Positions 43,900-54,559 of a stretch of DNA of 64,000 nucleotides are shown here, one piece after another. The notes beneath the pieces were generated by a model that was given only the letters and a program-made list of their open reading frames with translations, was not told where the DNA came from and did not search any database. How positions within the stretch are numbered: position 1 is the first letter of the stretch; each line of letters begins with the position of its first letter. Source of the stretch: DASSUW01 sp963835525 (GTDB taxonomy: Bacteria; Actinomycetota; Thermoleophilia; Solirubrobacterales; Solirubrobacteraceae). The translations under genes were made by a program, and so were the position numbers. The stretch is taken from contig CAWIFM010000008.1 in NCBI GenBank assembly GCA_963835525.1, positions 434,001 through 498,000 on the forward strand, in the 5' to 3' direction.

Positions 43900-44742
43900 T
43901 CAGAGTCCGCCGACGCGTGTCAGCAGGGCGCCGGCCAGCGGGGCGAGCACCGCGACGAGCGACTCGAGGTTGGAGCGGGGGTCGCCGCCCATGCCGAGCT
44001 CCTGCGCCAGCAGCCCGCGGCGCTCGACGGCGGCCGGGAAGGCCTCGGCGGCCGGATCGGGCAGCGGCGCGGCGCGGTCCACGATCGCTCGCGCGCACCG
44101 TTCGATCGCGCCGAAGACCCGGAGGTAGACGGCGGCAAGGATCGCGGTCAGCCAGGCGCCGTAGACGAGCACGTACGCATCGGGCGTGGGCTCCAGCCCG
44201 GCCTCGGCCACCGCGTTGCGGAGCGCTCCCGAGAGCAGCACGGCGACGGCGACCATCCCTCCGAGGGCCGCGGTCGCCGCCTGCAGCTGCCCGCGCAGTG
44301 CCCGGATGCGCTCGATCGCGGCCGCGTCGGCCGGCCAGTCGTCGGTCGCCACGAGCCGGATGCGCTCGAGGGCGGTCAGCCATGGGAGGATCGTCACGGC
44401 GGCGATGACGTGCAGCAGCACGTTCTTCCACTGCTGGCCCGCGATCACGACGCCGTTCTCCACGCCGGCCAGCGCCGTGAGGACGAGCAGGAGCGCCATG
44501 GCGCCGTAGACGGCGGCCAGGAAGCCCCGGACGCCGCGGCGCGGCAGCGTCTCGAGCAGGCTCACGCCGGCACTCGCGAGTGCCGTCCACAGCACGACGC
44601 TGCCGGCGACGAGGAACTCCCAGACGTCGGCCTGGGGCCCGGGTTCCGCCTCCGGCTCGGCGCCGGCCTCGACCCAGACGACGATCGCTAGGACCGCCAG
44701 GCCCAGCGGTGCCGCTGCCAGCAGGAGGCGCCGGGCGCTCAC
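43900..44742 (-). CDS. Multi-pass membrane protein of unknown function
   Basis: 280 residues with about seven membrane helices (APLGLAVLAIVVWVEAG, LVAGSVVLWTALASAGVSLL, FLAAVYGAMALLLVLTALAG, VLLHVIAAVTILPWL, ALGGMVAVAVLLSGAL, VLVYGAWLTAILAAVYLRVF). A cytosolic segment contains acidic and Arg-rich runs (ERIRLVATDDWPADAAAIERIRALRG). I recognise no family. GTG start 44742 directly abuts the TrpB2 stop (44743), so it is likely co-transcribed with trpB2; its bearing on tryptophan is unknown. Confidence 0.7.
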   Translation of the reverse strand: MSARRLLLAAAPLGLAVLAIVVWVEAGAEPEAEPGPQADVWEFLVAGSVVLWTALASAGVSLLETLPRRGVRGFLAAVYGAMALLLVLTALAGVENGVVIAGQQWKNVLLHVIAAVTILPWLTALERIRLVATDDWPADAAAIERIRALRGQLQAATAALGGMVAVAVLLSGALRNAVAEAGLEPTPDAYVLVYGAWLTAILAAVYLRVFGAIERCARAIVDRAAPLPDPAAEAFPAAVERRGLLAQELGMGGDPRSNLESLVAVLAPLAGALLTRVGGL

Positions 44743-46080
44743 CTAGGCGATCGCCGGCGCCTCCGGCAACCGCGCCAGCGCCGCCTCCATGTCGGACTCC
44801 GAGAACTCGGGGTCCTCGAGGTCGCCGGACAGGAAGGCGTCGTAGGCCGCCAGGTCGAAGTGGCCATGGCCGCAGAGGCCGAACAGGATCACCTCGGCGT
44901 CGCCGCGCTCGACCTCTTCGATCACCGCGCGGATGGCGTGCGCCGGCTCGGGCGCCGGGATGATCCCCTCGCTGCGGGCGAAGCGCACGGCGGCCTCGAA
45001 CGTCTCGTTCTGCTTGTACGCGCGCGCCTCGATCCGGCCGGCCTTGACCAGGCCGCACAGCATCGGCGCGTCGCCGTGGTAGCGCAGTCCGCCGGCGTGC
45101 ACGGGCGGCGGCACGAAGTCGTGGCCGAGCGTGTACATGGGCATCAGCGGCGTGAGCCCCGCGGTGTCGCCGAAGTCGTAGTGGTAGACGCCGCGGGTGA
45201 GCGTCGGGCAGGCGGCCGGCTCGGCGGCCACGAAGCGCGCCTTCGAGCCGGCGCGCAGGAACGGGAACGCGAGCCCGGCGAAGTTCGATCCGCCGCCGAC
45301 GCAGCCGACGATCACGTCCGGCTGGTCGCCCGCCAGCTCCATCTGCAGGATCGCCTCCTGCCCGATGACGGTCTGGTGCAGCAGCACGTGGTTGAGCACG
45401 GAGCCGAGCGAGTAGTTGCAGTCCGGGTCCTGGCCCGCCACCTCGACTGCCTCGGAGATGGCGATCCCCAGCGAGCCGGTCGGGTGCTCGGCGTTCGCCC
45501 TGCCGGACTGCGTGAGGTCCGACGGCGAGCGGTGCACGGTCGCGCCCCAGGCCTGCATCATCGAGCGCCGGTAGGGCTTCTGGTCGTAGCTCGAGCCGAC
45601 CATGAAGACCTCGCAGTCGAGCCCGAACAGCGAGCAGGCGAAGGCGAGCGACGAGCCCCACTGGCCCGCGCCGGTCTCGGTCGAGAGCTTCTTGACGCCC
45701 GCCTTGGCGTTCTCGTACGCCTGCGGGACGGCGGTGTTCGGCTTGTGCGAGCCAGCGGGCGAGACGCCCTCGTACTTGTAGTAGATCCGCGCGCTCGTGC
45801 CGAGCGCCTTCTCCAGCCGGCGCGCGCGGAACAGCGGCGTCGGCCGCCACAGGCCGTACGCCTCGCGCACCTCGGCCGGGATCTCGACCTCGGGCTCGGG
45901 CGAGACCTCTTGCATGATCAGCCCCATCGGGAAGATCGGCGTCAGGTCGTCCGGCCCGGCGGGCTGGCCGGTGCCGGGGTTGAGCGGCGGCAGCGGCTCT
46001 CCCGGCAGGTCGGGCAGCAGGTTGATCCAGTGGGTGGGGATCTGCTCCTCGCCGAGCAGGTACTTGGTCGGCTCGCTCAT
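44743..46080 (-). CDS. trpB2: TrpB2-type tryptophan synthase beta subunit
   Basis: 445 residues. PLP lysine region AGSHKPNTAVPQAYENAK, glycine loop GCVGGGSNFAGLAFPF and TETGAGQWGSSLAFAC match the TrpB2 subfamily, which has an extended N-terminus (PTHWINLLPDLPGEPLPPLNPGTGQP) absent from TrpB1. TrpB2 enzymes convert L-serine plus indole to tryptophan and often act without TrpA; some use phosphoserine. No trpA or other trp gene is near, which supports the indole-salvage view. ATG 46080 begins MSEPTKYLLGEE. Confidence 0.92.
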   Translation of the reverse strand: MSEPTKYLLGEEQIPTHWINLLPDLPGEPLPPLNPGTGQPAGPDDLTPIFPMGLIMQEVSPEPEVEIPAEVREAYGLWRPTPLFRARRLEKALGTSARIYYKYEGVSPAGSHKPNTAVPQAYENAKAGVKKLSTETGAGQWGSSLAFACSLFGLDCEVFMVGSSYDQKPYRRSMMQAWGATVHRSPSDLTQSGRANAEHPTGSLGIAISEAVEVAGQDPDCNYSLGSVLNHVLLHQTVIGQEAILQMELAGDQPDVIVGCVGGGSNFAGLAFPFLRAGSKARFVAAEPAACPTLTRGVYHYDFGDTAGLTPLMPMYTLGHDFVPPPVHAGGLRYHGDAPMLCGLVKAGRIEARAYKQNETFEAAVRFARSEGIIPAPEPAHAIRAVIEEVERGDAEVILFGLCGHGHFDLAAYDAFLSGDLEDPEFSESDMEAALARLPEAPAIA

Positions 46081-46138
46081 GGCGGCGATCCTAGGCGAGC
46101 GGGGACCTCGGGGCGAGCCCCCGGCGTAGGGATCTTCG

Positions 46139-47098
46139 ATGGCGCGGATCGCTCTGGTCTTCTTGGTCGCCGCTGTGCTCTCTGGGTGCGGGGCTGCTGA
46201 GCCGCCGGCGGCGGCAGTGACCGAGCGGCCGGAGGGCACGATCGTGTTCCTCACGGACGACAACCGGCTGACCGCGATCGACGTGGCGAGCGGACAGCGT
46301 GTGACGCGCCGGATCCGATCGGTCCCGTCGTGCGGCGCCGAGCTGTACGTGACCGGCGGCCACATCGTGTTCTCCGGCGTGGTCAAGGGCTCGACGACGG
46401 TGTTCTCGATCCCGCTCACGCTCGACCGGCGCGCGCGGCGCCTCGGAGTCGCGCACGCGTTCGTGCCGTCGACGACCGACGGGCGCGTCTGGCTGGCCGG
46501 CAGCGACTGCGACCGCACACGGATGGTCGGCGTGCGCGAGCTGACGGTCGACGGCGAGGTGACGTTCGAGAACGACCGCCCGGTGCCCGCCGAGACCGTC
46601 GTCGGGGCCGTGCCGGAAGGACTCGTGGTCAGCCGCGGGAGCACGATGCGCGTCTGGGATCCGGTGACCGGGGCGGCACGCCGGGTCGGCCTCGGCTGGG
46701 CCTTCGGGATCGAGGGTCCTCTGCTCGCAGGCTGCGTCGCCGTCGACGCGTGCAACGAGCTGACGATCGTCGACACCGGCTCCGGCCGGACGGTGCCCGT
46801 CCCGGGCCGGCTCGACATGGGCGGCAGGTTCTCTCCCGACGGCGCGTGGCTGGCCACTGCAGCCCGCAAGGACCGCCGCTGGCGCGTCGCGCTGGTCGAC
46901 ACGAGCTCCGGCGCGTCCAGGATCATTCCCGGCTCGCGGACCGGAAGGATCTATCCGGACGTCCGCTGGTCGCGCACCAGCGGCTGGCTGTTCATCCACG
47001 CCGGCCGGCGCGTGCGCGCCTACCGTCCCGGCGCGTCCCGCGCCGAGACGCTGCCGATCCGGGTGCCCGAGTGGGCGCTCGGCTTCACCGTCGGCTGA
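46139..47098 (+). CDS. Lipoprotein with beta-propeller-like repeats
   Basis: Lipobox VLSGCGAAEP marks a lipid-anchored secreted protein. The rest has propeller-like blades: IVFLTDDNRLTAIDVASGQR, IVFSGVVKGSTTVFSIPLTL, GRVWLAGSDCDRTRMVGV, LVVSRGSTMRVWDPVTG, RFSPDGAWLATAARKDRRWRVALVDTSSG. Similar to TolB/WD40-like lipoproteins whose ligand is unknown. It is divergent from trpB2 (58 bp). Confidence 0.75.
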   Translation: MARIALVFLVAAVLSGCGAAEPPAAAVTERPEGTIVFLTDDNRLTAIDVASGQRVTRRIRSVPSCGAELYVTGGHIVFSGVVKGSTTVFSIPLTLDRRARRLGVAHAFVPSTTDGRVWLAGSDCDRTRMVGVRELTVDGEVTFENDRPVPAETVVGAVPEGLVVSRGSTMRVWDPVTGAARRVGLGWAFGIEGPLLAGCVAVDACNELTIVDTGSGRTVPVPGRLDMGGRFSPDGAWLATAARKDRRWRVALVDTSSGASRIIPGSRTGRIYPDVRWSRTSGWLFIHAGRRVRAYRPGASRAETLPIRVPEWALGFTVG

Positions 47099-47117
47099 GT
47101 GGGCGTACAGTCGCCCT

Positions 47118-47516
47118 GTGGTGGATGGGCGCCTGGTCCTGCTCGGGCTCATCATCGGGCTCACGTTCGTGGTGGCGCGCGACCTCGAGCCCGCCCGCCC
47201 GGCCGCGGTGCTGGCGCGCGAGCGCGCCGCCGACGCCGTGCTCGTGGAGGTCGACCGCGCGCAGCAGTGCCGCTGGGCGCGCCGGCGGGCGTACGCCGAC
47301 ACCGTGCCGTCGCTGCTCTTCACGGGCGGCCGCTTCATGCGCACGGCGCTCCAGAACGAGCTCGACATCCAGCTCAAGGCGAGCGCCGACCGGCAGGTCT
47401 ACCGCCTGCGCGTGATCGGCGACCTGGTCGACGCCTCGCTCGAGCGGCGCGGCGCCGACCTCGTCGCCCTCGAGGTCGGCGACCGGCCGGCGCCGCGACT
47501 CGCGCGCCGCTGCTAG
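47118..47516 (+). CDS. Small secreted or membrane-anchored protein of unknown function
   Basis: 132 residues. A hydrophobic N-terminus (RLVLLGLIIGLTFVVARDL) acts as signal anchor. Two or three cysteines are near QQCRWARRRAY and the C-terminal LARRC. No family recognised. It lies 19 bp after the lipoprotein on the same strand; its stop overlaps the end of the ABC-2 permease by 4 bp. Start GTG 47118 (GTGGTGGATGG). Confidence 0.55.
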   Translation: MVDGRLVLLGLIIGLTFVVARDLEPARPAAVLARERAADAVLVEVDRAQQCRWARRRAYADTVPSLLFTGGRFMRTALQNELDIQLKASADRQVYRLRVIGDLVDASLERRGADLVALEVGDRPAPRLARRC

Positions 47517-48280
47517 GCGTCGCGCGTCATCGTCCGCCACGCGCCGGCAAGCAGCGGGATCGCCGTCCACGCGACCACCACGGCGATGCCCGCGGCGAGC
47601 GACATCTCGGTCGCCGGGTCACCGTTCCGCAGGGCCGCCGGCATCACGCGGTCGAGGCCCGCGAGCACGAGCACGTCGAACAGCCAGCCGCCGGGATCGA
47701 AGCTCTCCAGCAGTGGCGTGACCACCAGCCACAGACCGAGCAGGATCGCGATCGAGCTGCCGGACGACCCGACGACCGATGCGACGCCGAACGCGAGCCC
47801 GAAGCTGACGGCGCCCACGAGCGCCAGCCACAACCCGGCCTCGACCAGCGTGCCCGTGGTCGGCGCCGCCGTCCCGAAGCGGCCGGACATCTCCGGCGCC
47901 GAGCCGGCCGACAGGTGGGCGGTCGCGACGAGGATCGCGAACCCCGCGGCCGCCGCCAGCAGCACGAGCGCGAGGCCGGCGGGCACGCGGGCGGCGTAGA
48001 GGTCGATGCGCGAGCGGCCGGTGACCACCAGGTCGCGGAACACGCCCGACGTCACGTCGGCGGTGCCGACCGTGGCGCCGACGAGGATGCCGCAGATCAC
48101 GGTCAGCATGGCCACGACGCCGAACTGGTCGGCGAAGCTGCGCATGCCGCCCGAGTCGAAGTCGCCGCCGCCGGTGACGGCGAGCATGATCAGAGCGGGC
48201 ACGACGGTCAGCCCGAGCGCCAGCGACACCAGGCCGAGGCGCCTGCGCACCTTCAGGAGCTCCGCACCGACGAGCCTCAT
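47513..48280 (-). CDS. ABC-2-type exporter permease
   Basis: 255 residues with six helices: RRLGLVSLALGLTVVPALIML, FGVVAMLTVICGILVGATVG, LALVLLAAAAGFAILVATA, GLWLALVGAVSFGLAFGVAS, IAILLGLWLVVTPLL, AGIAVVVAWTAIPLLAG. The N-terminal motif VGAELLKVRRR is typical of ABC-2 permeases. Start ATG overlaps the ATPase stop (ATGA). Probably exports an antibiotic or lipid together with the ATPase at 48277. Confidence 0.88.
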   Translation of the reverse strand: MRLVGAELLKVRRRLGLVSLALGLTVVPALIMLAVTGGGDFDSGGMRSFADQFGVVAMLTVICGILVGATVGTADVTSGVFRDLVVTGRSRIDLYAARVPAGLALVLLAAAAGFAILVATAHLSAGSAPEMSGRFGTAAPTTGTLVEAGLWLALVGAVSFGLAFGVASVVGSSGSSIAILLGLWLVVTPLLESFDPGGWLFDVLVLAGLDRVMPAALRNGDPATEMSLAAGIAVVVAWTAIPLLAGAWRTMTRDA

Positions 48281-49197
48281 GACGTCACCTCCAGGAAACG
48301 CTCCTCCAGCGACGCCTTCGCGCGCTCGAAGCGGCGGATCGCGACTCCGCCCTCGATCAGCCGGCGGCCGATGTCGTCGGCCGCGGCGTCCGCGTCGACG
48401 TCCGGTCGCAGGGTGATGCGGATGCCGTCCTCGGCGAGGTCGAGCGTCTCGACGGCGAGGTGGCCGGACACGATCGCCAGCGCCTCTTGATCGTCGCTGG
48501 TGGCGATGACGATCGCTTCCGCGCTGCCGCGCGCCAGGTCGGCGATCGTCCCCTGCGTCACGACGCGGCCGCGGTCGACGATCGCGACGTGGTCGCAGAT
48601 CCGCTCGACCTCGGCGAGCAGGTGCGAGGAGAGCAGCACCGTTCGGCCCTCCGCCACGAAGCCGCGGATCATCGCGCGGAACTCGTGGATGCCGGCCGGG
48701 TCGAGCCCGTTCGTCGGCTCGTCGAGAATCAGCAGCTCGGGATCGGCGAGCAGCGCGCGGGCGACCCCGAGCCGCTGGCGCATGCCCTGCGAGTAGCGCT
48801 TGACACGCTCGCCGGCGCGCTCGGTGAGGCCGACGCGAGCGAGTGCGCCGTCGATCCGCGCGCGCGCGTCGCGATCGCGGGCGGCGGCCACGATCTCGAG
48901 GTTCTCGCGGCCGGTCAGGTAGGCGTGGAAGCGCGGCTCCTCGACGATCGCGCCGACGCGCGCGAGCGCGAGCCGGCGGTCGTCCGGGAGCGGGCGGCCG
49001 AGCAGCGACATCGTGCCCGCCGTGCTGCCGGTCAGCCCGAGCAGCATCCGGATCAGCGTCGTCTTGCCGGCGCCGTTGGGCCCGAGGTACCCGAAGGCGG
49101 AGCCGCGCGGAACCCGCAGGTCGACGTCCGCGACGGCCGTCCGGTCGCCGAAGCGCTTCGTGAGACCGGAGGTCTCGATGGCGTGTGCGGAGTGCAT
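48277..49197 (-). CDS. ABC-2 exporter ATP-binding protein (BcrA/DrrA-type)
   Basis: Walker A (GPNGAGKTTLIRMLLG), signature (YSQGMRQRLGVARALL), Walker B (LLILDEPTNGLD) and a C-terminal extension of about 90 residues (ASLEERFLEVTS) as in DrrA/BcrA-like ATPases. 306 residues. It lies 52 bp downstream of the regulator gene on the same strand, so kinase, regulator, ATPase and permease form a four-gene set that resembles antibiotic-response exporters. Confidence 0.92.
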   Translation of the reverse strand: MHSAHAIETSGLTKRFGDRTAVADVDLRVPRGSAFGYLGPNGAGKTTLIRMLLGLTGSTAGTMSLLGRPLPDDRRLALARVGAIVEEPRFHAYLTGRENLEIVAAARDRDARARIDGALARVGLTERAGERVKRYSQGMRQRLGVARALLADPELLILDEPTNGLDPAGIHEFRAMIRGFVAEGRTVLLSSHLLAEVERICDHVAIVDRGRVVTQGTIADLARGSAEAIVIATSDDQEALAIVSGHLAVETLDLAEDGIRITLRPDVDADAAADDIGRRLIEGGVAIRRFERAKASLEERFLEVTS

Positions 49198-49249
49198 GCC
49201 GCGACCGTACGGCCGTGCCCCTCCCTCGCGAGCACGGTTCTGCTCGTCC

Positions 49250-49903
49250 TCAGGGATGAGGTCGAGCGAGGCCGGCCTTGTACGCAAGGACGACGGCTTG
49301 GACGCGGTCGCGCAGCTCGAGCTTGCGCAACACGCTGGAGACGTGGGTCTTGACCGTGGTCTCGCTGAGGAACAGCCGCTCGGCCAGCTCGGCGTTGGAC
49401 AGCCCCTCGGCCAGCAGCGTGAGGATCTCCAGCTCGCGCTCGGTCAGCCGCGCGAGCTCCGGCGACGGCTTCGTGCTCGGGAGCTGGTCGGCGAAGCGGT
49501 CGAGCAGCCGGCGCGTGACGGTGGGGGCTAGCAACGCCTCGCCGGCGGCGACGACGCGCACCGCATCCACGAGCTGCGCGGGCTGCACGTCCTTGAGCAG
49601 GAAGCCGCTCGCGCCGGCGCGGATCGCCTCGTAGACGTACTCGTCGAGGTCGAAGGTGGTGAGGATCAGGACGCGCGCCGGTGAGCCTGCGGCCGCCAGC
49701 CGCCGCGTCGCCTCGACGCCGTCGACGTGCGGCATGCGGACGTCCATCAGGATCACGTGCGGATCAAGCCGGCGCGCGAGGTCGACGGCCTCGCGCCCGT
49801 CCTCGGCCTCGCCGACCACCTCGAGGTCCTCGCGCGTCTCGAGGATCAGCCGGAAGCCGCTGCGGACGAGCGCCTGGTCGTCGACGAGCAGGACGCGGAT
49901 CAT
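49250..49903 (-). CDS. NarL/LuxR-family response regulator
   Basis: Receiver with Asp54 (VILMDVRMPHVDG), switch in LILTTFD and GFLLKDV, LuxR domain LTERELEILTLLAEGLSNAE and SETTVKTHVSSVLRKLEL. 217 residues, strongly similar to the regulator at 33668 (paralogue). Start overlaps the kinase stop (ATGA). Likely controls the ABC-2 exporter downstream. Confidence 0.93.
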   Translation of the reverse strand: MIRVLLVDDQALVRSGFRLILETREDLEVVGEAEDGREAVDLARRLDPHVILMDVRMPHVDGVEATRRLAAAGSPARVLILTTFDLDEYVYEAIRAGASGFLLKDVQPAQLVDAVRVVAAGEALLAPTVTRRLLDRFADQLPSTKPSPELARLTERELEILTLLAEGLSNAELAERLFLSETTVKTHVSSVLRKLELRDRVQAVVLAYKAGLARPHP

Positions 49904-51246
49904 GGCGCCTCGACGGGGATCCTCGCCCGCACCGCGAAGCCTCGCCCGGGCGCAGGCCCGGTGGTCAGGTGGCCGCCGAACAGCGCGGCGCGCTCCCGCA
50001 TGCCGATGATGCCGTGGCCGGGAGTGACGGTCGCCGCGCCCTGCCCGTCGTCGACGACGTCGATCTCGAGCGTGCCGCCGGTCAGACGCACCTCGACGCG
50101 CGCGGTCGTCGCGCCGGCGTGCTTGAGCGTGTTGGTGAGCGCCTCCTGCACGATCCGGTACGCGGCCAGGTCGACGCTCGGCGGCAGCGAGACCGGCTCG
50201 GACGACAGCTCGATTGCGAGCCCGGCGGAGCGCACGCGCTCGGCGAGCTCGTCGAGGCTCGCGAGCCCGGGGGCGGGAGCGAACGACCCGTTGTCGCCGG
50301 CCAGCAGGCGGCGCAGCTCGCTCAGCGTCTCGCGGCCGGTCGCCTCGATCGCCGCGAGCGCCTCGCGGACCTGCGCAGGACGGCTGTCGAACGCGTCGTT
50401 CGCGGCGGCGGCCTGGATCGTCATAACGCTCACGCTGTGGCCGATGATGTCGTGCAGCTCGCGCGTCATGCGCGCCTGCTCCTCGGCCGCGGTCCGCTGC
50501 ACGTTGGCCTGCTTGCGATCGCGCCGGCTGCGGAGGTTGTCGCCGAGCAGCCAGGCGGCGGCAAACCCCGCGAGGATGGCCACCAGCTCCCAGACGCCGA
50601 GGTTGCTGTCGCCGAGCAGGAGCAGCGGCAGCGCGGCCGCCGTCGCCCCCGCCGCGTAGAGCGACGCCGGCCGGCCGACGTGGGCGCCGACGCTATAGAC
50701 GGCGACGAGCGGGCCGGGGAACGCGAAGCTGTCGTAGGCGAGGTCGGCCGCGAGCGCGGCGGCCAGCGTGATCCCGAGCACCGGCAGCGGGAAGCGGCGC
50801 CGCACGGCGATCGGGAGCGTGGCCAGCAGCGTCAGCAGCACCAGCCCGGTCGGCGCGCCTGGCGGCGCCTCGCCGGGCGCGCCGTCCTGCGGGAGCAGGA
50901 CGGAATACCGGTAGTCGCCGCCGTCGCGGAGCAGGACGCGTGCGCGGTAGAAGCCCGGCGCGCCGGCCGGTCTGGCCTGCGTGGTCGTCCACTCGCCCGT
51001 GGTCGTGCTCTGGACGGTGAGTAGGGGCAGCGCCTTCCCGGTCAACGAGGCCGGCCGCCCTTCGTCGAACACCGTGAGCCGCGCGTTCCAGACCGCCCCG
51101 GGGCGGGCGTCCTCCGGCGGCGAGTTCATCGACCAGGAGAGCGCGGGCGTGCTGGGCTCGGCGACCCCGCGGCCGCTTTCCGCCAGGCCGACCGCGACGA
51201 CGGTGAGCGCCAGCGCGAGCACGAGGTCGAGGACGAGGCGGCGCAT
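49900..51246 (-). CDS. Sensor histidine kinase with extracytoplasmic domain
   Basis: A signal-anchor (LVLDLVLALALTVVAVGLAE) is followed by an extracytoplasmic beta domain of about 110 residues (FYRARVLLRDGGDYRYSVLL), then four to five helices, HisKA_3 (RMTRELHDIIGHSVSVMTIQ) and HATPase (VVDDGQGAATVTPGHGIIGMRE). The extracytoplasmic domain may bind a ligand directly, unlike the kinases at 34330 and 35460. 448 residues. An inverted repeat, GGACGA-6 nt-TCGTCC, lies 37 bp upstream (51284-51301). Confidence 0.92.
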   Translation of the reverse strand: MRRLVLDLVLALALTVVAVGLAESGRGVAEPSTPALSWSMNSPPEDARPGAVWNARLTVFDEGRPASLTGKALPLLTVQSTTTGEWTTTQARPAGAPGFYRARVLLRDGGDYRYSVLLPQDGAPGEAPPGAPTGLVLLTLLATLPIAVRRRFPLPVLGITLAAALAADLAYDSFAFPGPLVAVYSVGAHVGRPASLYAAGATAAALPLLLLGDSNLGVWELVAILAGFAAAWLLGDNLRSRRDRKQANVQRTAAEEQARMTRELHDIIGHSVSVMTIQAAAANDAFDSRPAQVREALAAIEATGRETLSELRRLLAGDNGSFAPAPGLASLDELAERVRSAGLAIELSSEPVSLPPSVDLAAYRIVQEALTNTLKHAGATTARVEVRLTGGTLEIDVVDDGQGAATVTPGHGIIGMRERAALFGGHLTTGPAPGRGFAVRARIPVEAP

Positions 51247-51283
51247 CGCACGCCAACCGTAGTCCGGTCCGCCTCCTGCTCGA

Positions 51284-51301
51284 GGACGAACGCCCTCGTC
51301 C
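51284..51301. promoter_or_regulatory. Inverted repeat upstream of the kinase at 51246
   Basis: GGACGA (51284-51289) and TCGTCC (51296-51301) are inverted with a 6-nt gap. It is in the 86-bp space between the kinase start and the end of typA. It may be an operator of the kinase operon, or part of a terminator for typA. Confidence 0.3.
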
Positions 51302-51332
51302 GAAAGGAGGGGCGGCGTTCAGCGGCGCCGCG

Positions 51333-53159
<1,827 letters not shown>

Positions 53160-53177
53160 TGCGCAACGAGGCTACCT

Positions 53178-53273
53178 AAGGGGGGTCTGACCCCCCTTGC
53201 GGGTTGTGCGGCGGCGGACCCCGCTCTGCGCCGCGGCTCGACACCACGCCACCAAGGGGGGTCTGACCCCCCC
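53178..53273. repeat. REP-like palindrome pair upstream of RAYT1
   Basis: Two near-identical copies, AAGGGGGGTCTGACCCCCC, at 53178-53198 (with TT at the end) and 53254-53273, are in direct orientation with about 55 nt between them. The core GGGTCTGACCC is the same as in the REPIN inside the PspC kinase gene. They sit between typA and RAYT1, as REPs do next to their RAYT. Confidence 0.8.
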
Positions 53274-53311
53274 GTGGGGGCGAAGGTTGGGCTCGGGGGC
53301 CTAGAGGGGTC

Positions 53312-53848
53312 GTGCCCAGGAAGCCTCGTGAAGAGTTCCCGGATGCCGTGCACCATGCGTATGCGCGGGGCGTCAACCGAGTGGTGATCTTTCTCGATGA
53401 CGAGGATCGGGAGCGGTATCTGGTGCTGCTGGGGCAGGTGGTCGAACGGCATCGGTGGCACTGCCTCGCGTTCTGCCTGATGCACAACCACGTGCACTTG
53501 CTGGTCCGGACGCCGGAGCCGAACCTCGGGGGTGGGATGCAGCGGCTGCACGGCCTGTACGCGCAGTACTTCAACCGCCGGCACCGGCGCTCCGGGCACC
53601 TGTTCCAGGGGCGGTTCGGGACGAAGGTGATGCGAACCGACGCACAGCTGCTGCTGGCGGCGCGCTACATCGCCCGCAACCCGGTCAAGGCCGGGCTGTG
53701 CCGCGAGGCGACGGACTGGCGGTGGAGCAGTCACAGGGCGACGCTCAACGGCGCGCGCCCGCGCTGGCTGGACAGTCCGCTGCTGCTCGCCTATTTCGGC
53801 GCTGACGGCGGCGACCCGCTTGACATCTACACCGAATTCGTCGCTTGA
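53312..53848 (+). CDS. REP-associated tyrosine transposase (RAYT1, TnpA_REP family)
   Basis: 178 residues with HUH motif NHVHLLV (LMHNHVHLL) and a tyrosine-containing helix (LLLAARYIARNPVKAG) typical of Y1 transposases, plus RHRRSGHLFQGRFGT. The GTG 53312 (MPRKPREEF) is the start; the second copy has the same N-terminus. RAYTs cut and move REP sequences in trans and are usually single-copy, vertically kept and not autonomous. The cognate REP pair lies just upstream. Confidence 0.9.
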   Translation: MPRKPREEFPDAVHHAYARGVNRVVIFLDDEDRERYLVLLGQVVERHRWHCLAFCLMHNHVHLLVRTPEPNLGGGMQRLHGLYAQYFNRRHRRSGHLFQGRFGTKVMRTDAQLLLAARYIARNPVKAGLCREATDWRWSSHRATLNGARPRWLDSPLLLAYFGADGGDPLDIYTEFVA

Positions 53849-53869
53849 CAGCAGAGGTACGGTGGACCG

Positions 53870-54559
53870 GTGGTCGGACCACCCGCGTTCGGCACCGTCA
53901 CGAGGGAGGCGGTGCCGCAGCAGATCGTCTCGCGCCTGCTTGACCTGATCCAGCAGCGCCATCTCGAGCCGGGCGACCGGCTGCCGGCCGAGCGCGAGCT
54001 GGCGGCGACGATGGGCGTGAGCCGGTCGTCGCTCAGAGAGGCGCTGCGCGCGCTGACCGTGCTCGGCGTGACCGAGATGCGCCACGGCACCGGCACGTAC
54101 ATCTCGTCACTCGAGCCCGACCTGCTCGTCCGCCACCTGAGCTTCGTGCTGTCGCTGTCCGACCACGCGTCGGACCAGCTCTTCGAGGCGCGCAAGGTGG
54201 TCGAGCCGGCGATGACGGCGCTGGCGGCGGAGCGGATCGACGACGGGACGCTCGACCTGCTCGACAACTGCGTCGACCGGGCGCGCCAGGCGATCGGCGA
54301 CGCCGAGGCGTTCATGGAGACCGACCTCGAGCTGCACGACGCGATCCGCGTCGCCGCCGAGAACGCGGTGCTCGGCCGCTTCATGGAGTCGATGCGCGCG
54401 CTCGGCCTGGCCAGCCGGATGCGCACCGGCGCCCGCCGCGCCGTCCAGGAGCAGACCGTCAAGGACCACAAGAAGATCGTCGCCGCCCTGCGAGCGCGCG
54501 ATCCCGAGGCGGCGTCGGCCGCCATGCACCGTCATCTCGAGAACGTGGAGCGCGCATGA
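53870..54559 (+). CDS. FadR-type (GntR family) transcription regulator
   Basis: 229 residues. N-terminal winged helix (VSRLLDLIQQRHLEPGDRLPAERELAATMGVSRSSLREAL, quoted in part) and C-terminal FCD ligand domain (FEARKVVEPAMTALAAERI; HDAIRVAAENAVLGRFMESM; HKKIVAALRARDPEAASAAMHRHL). FCD-type GntR regulators repress catabolic operons until an acid or similar metabolite binds. It overlaps the cyclase gene (ATGA), so it is the first gene of its own operon. GTG 53870 start. Confidence 0.9.
   Translation: MVGPPAFGTVTREAVPQQIVSRLLDLIQQRHLEPGDRLPAERELAATMGVSRSSLREALRALTVLGVTEMRHGTGTYISSLEPDLLVRHLSFVLSLSDHASDQLFEARKVVEPAMTALAAERIDDGTLDLLDNCVDRARQAIGDAEAFMETDLELHDAIRVAAENAVLGRFMESMRALGLASRMRTGARRAVQEQTVKDHKKIVAALRARDPEAASAAMHRHLENVERA

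Noticed and set aside
53176..53574. Antisense open frame ending GGSDPP over RAYT1
   Set aside because: It lies opposite a well-supported RAYT gene, and the GSDP motif comes from the REP palindrome itself.
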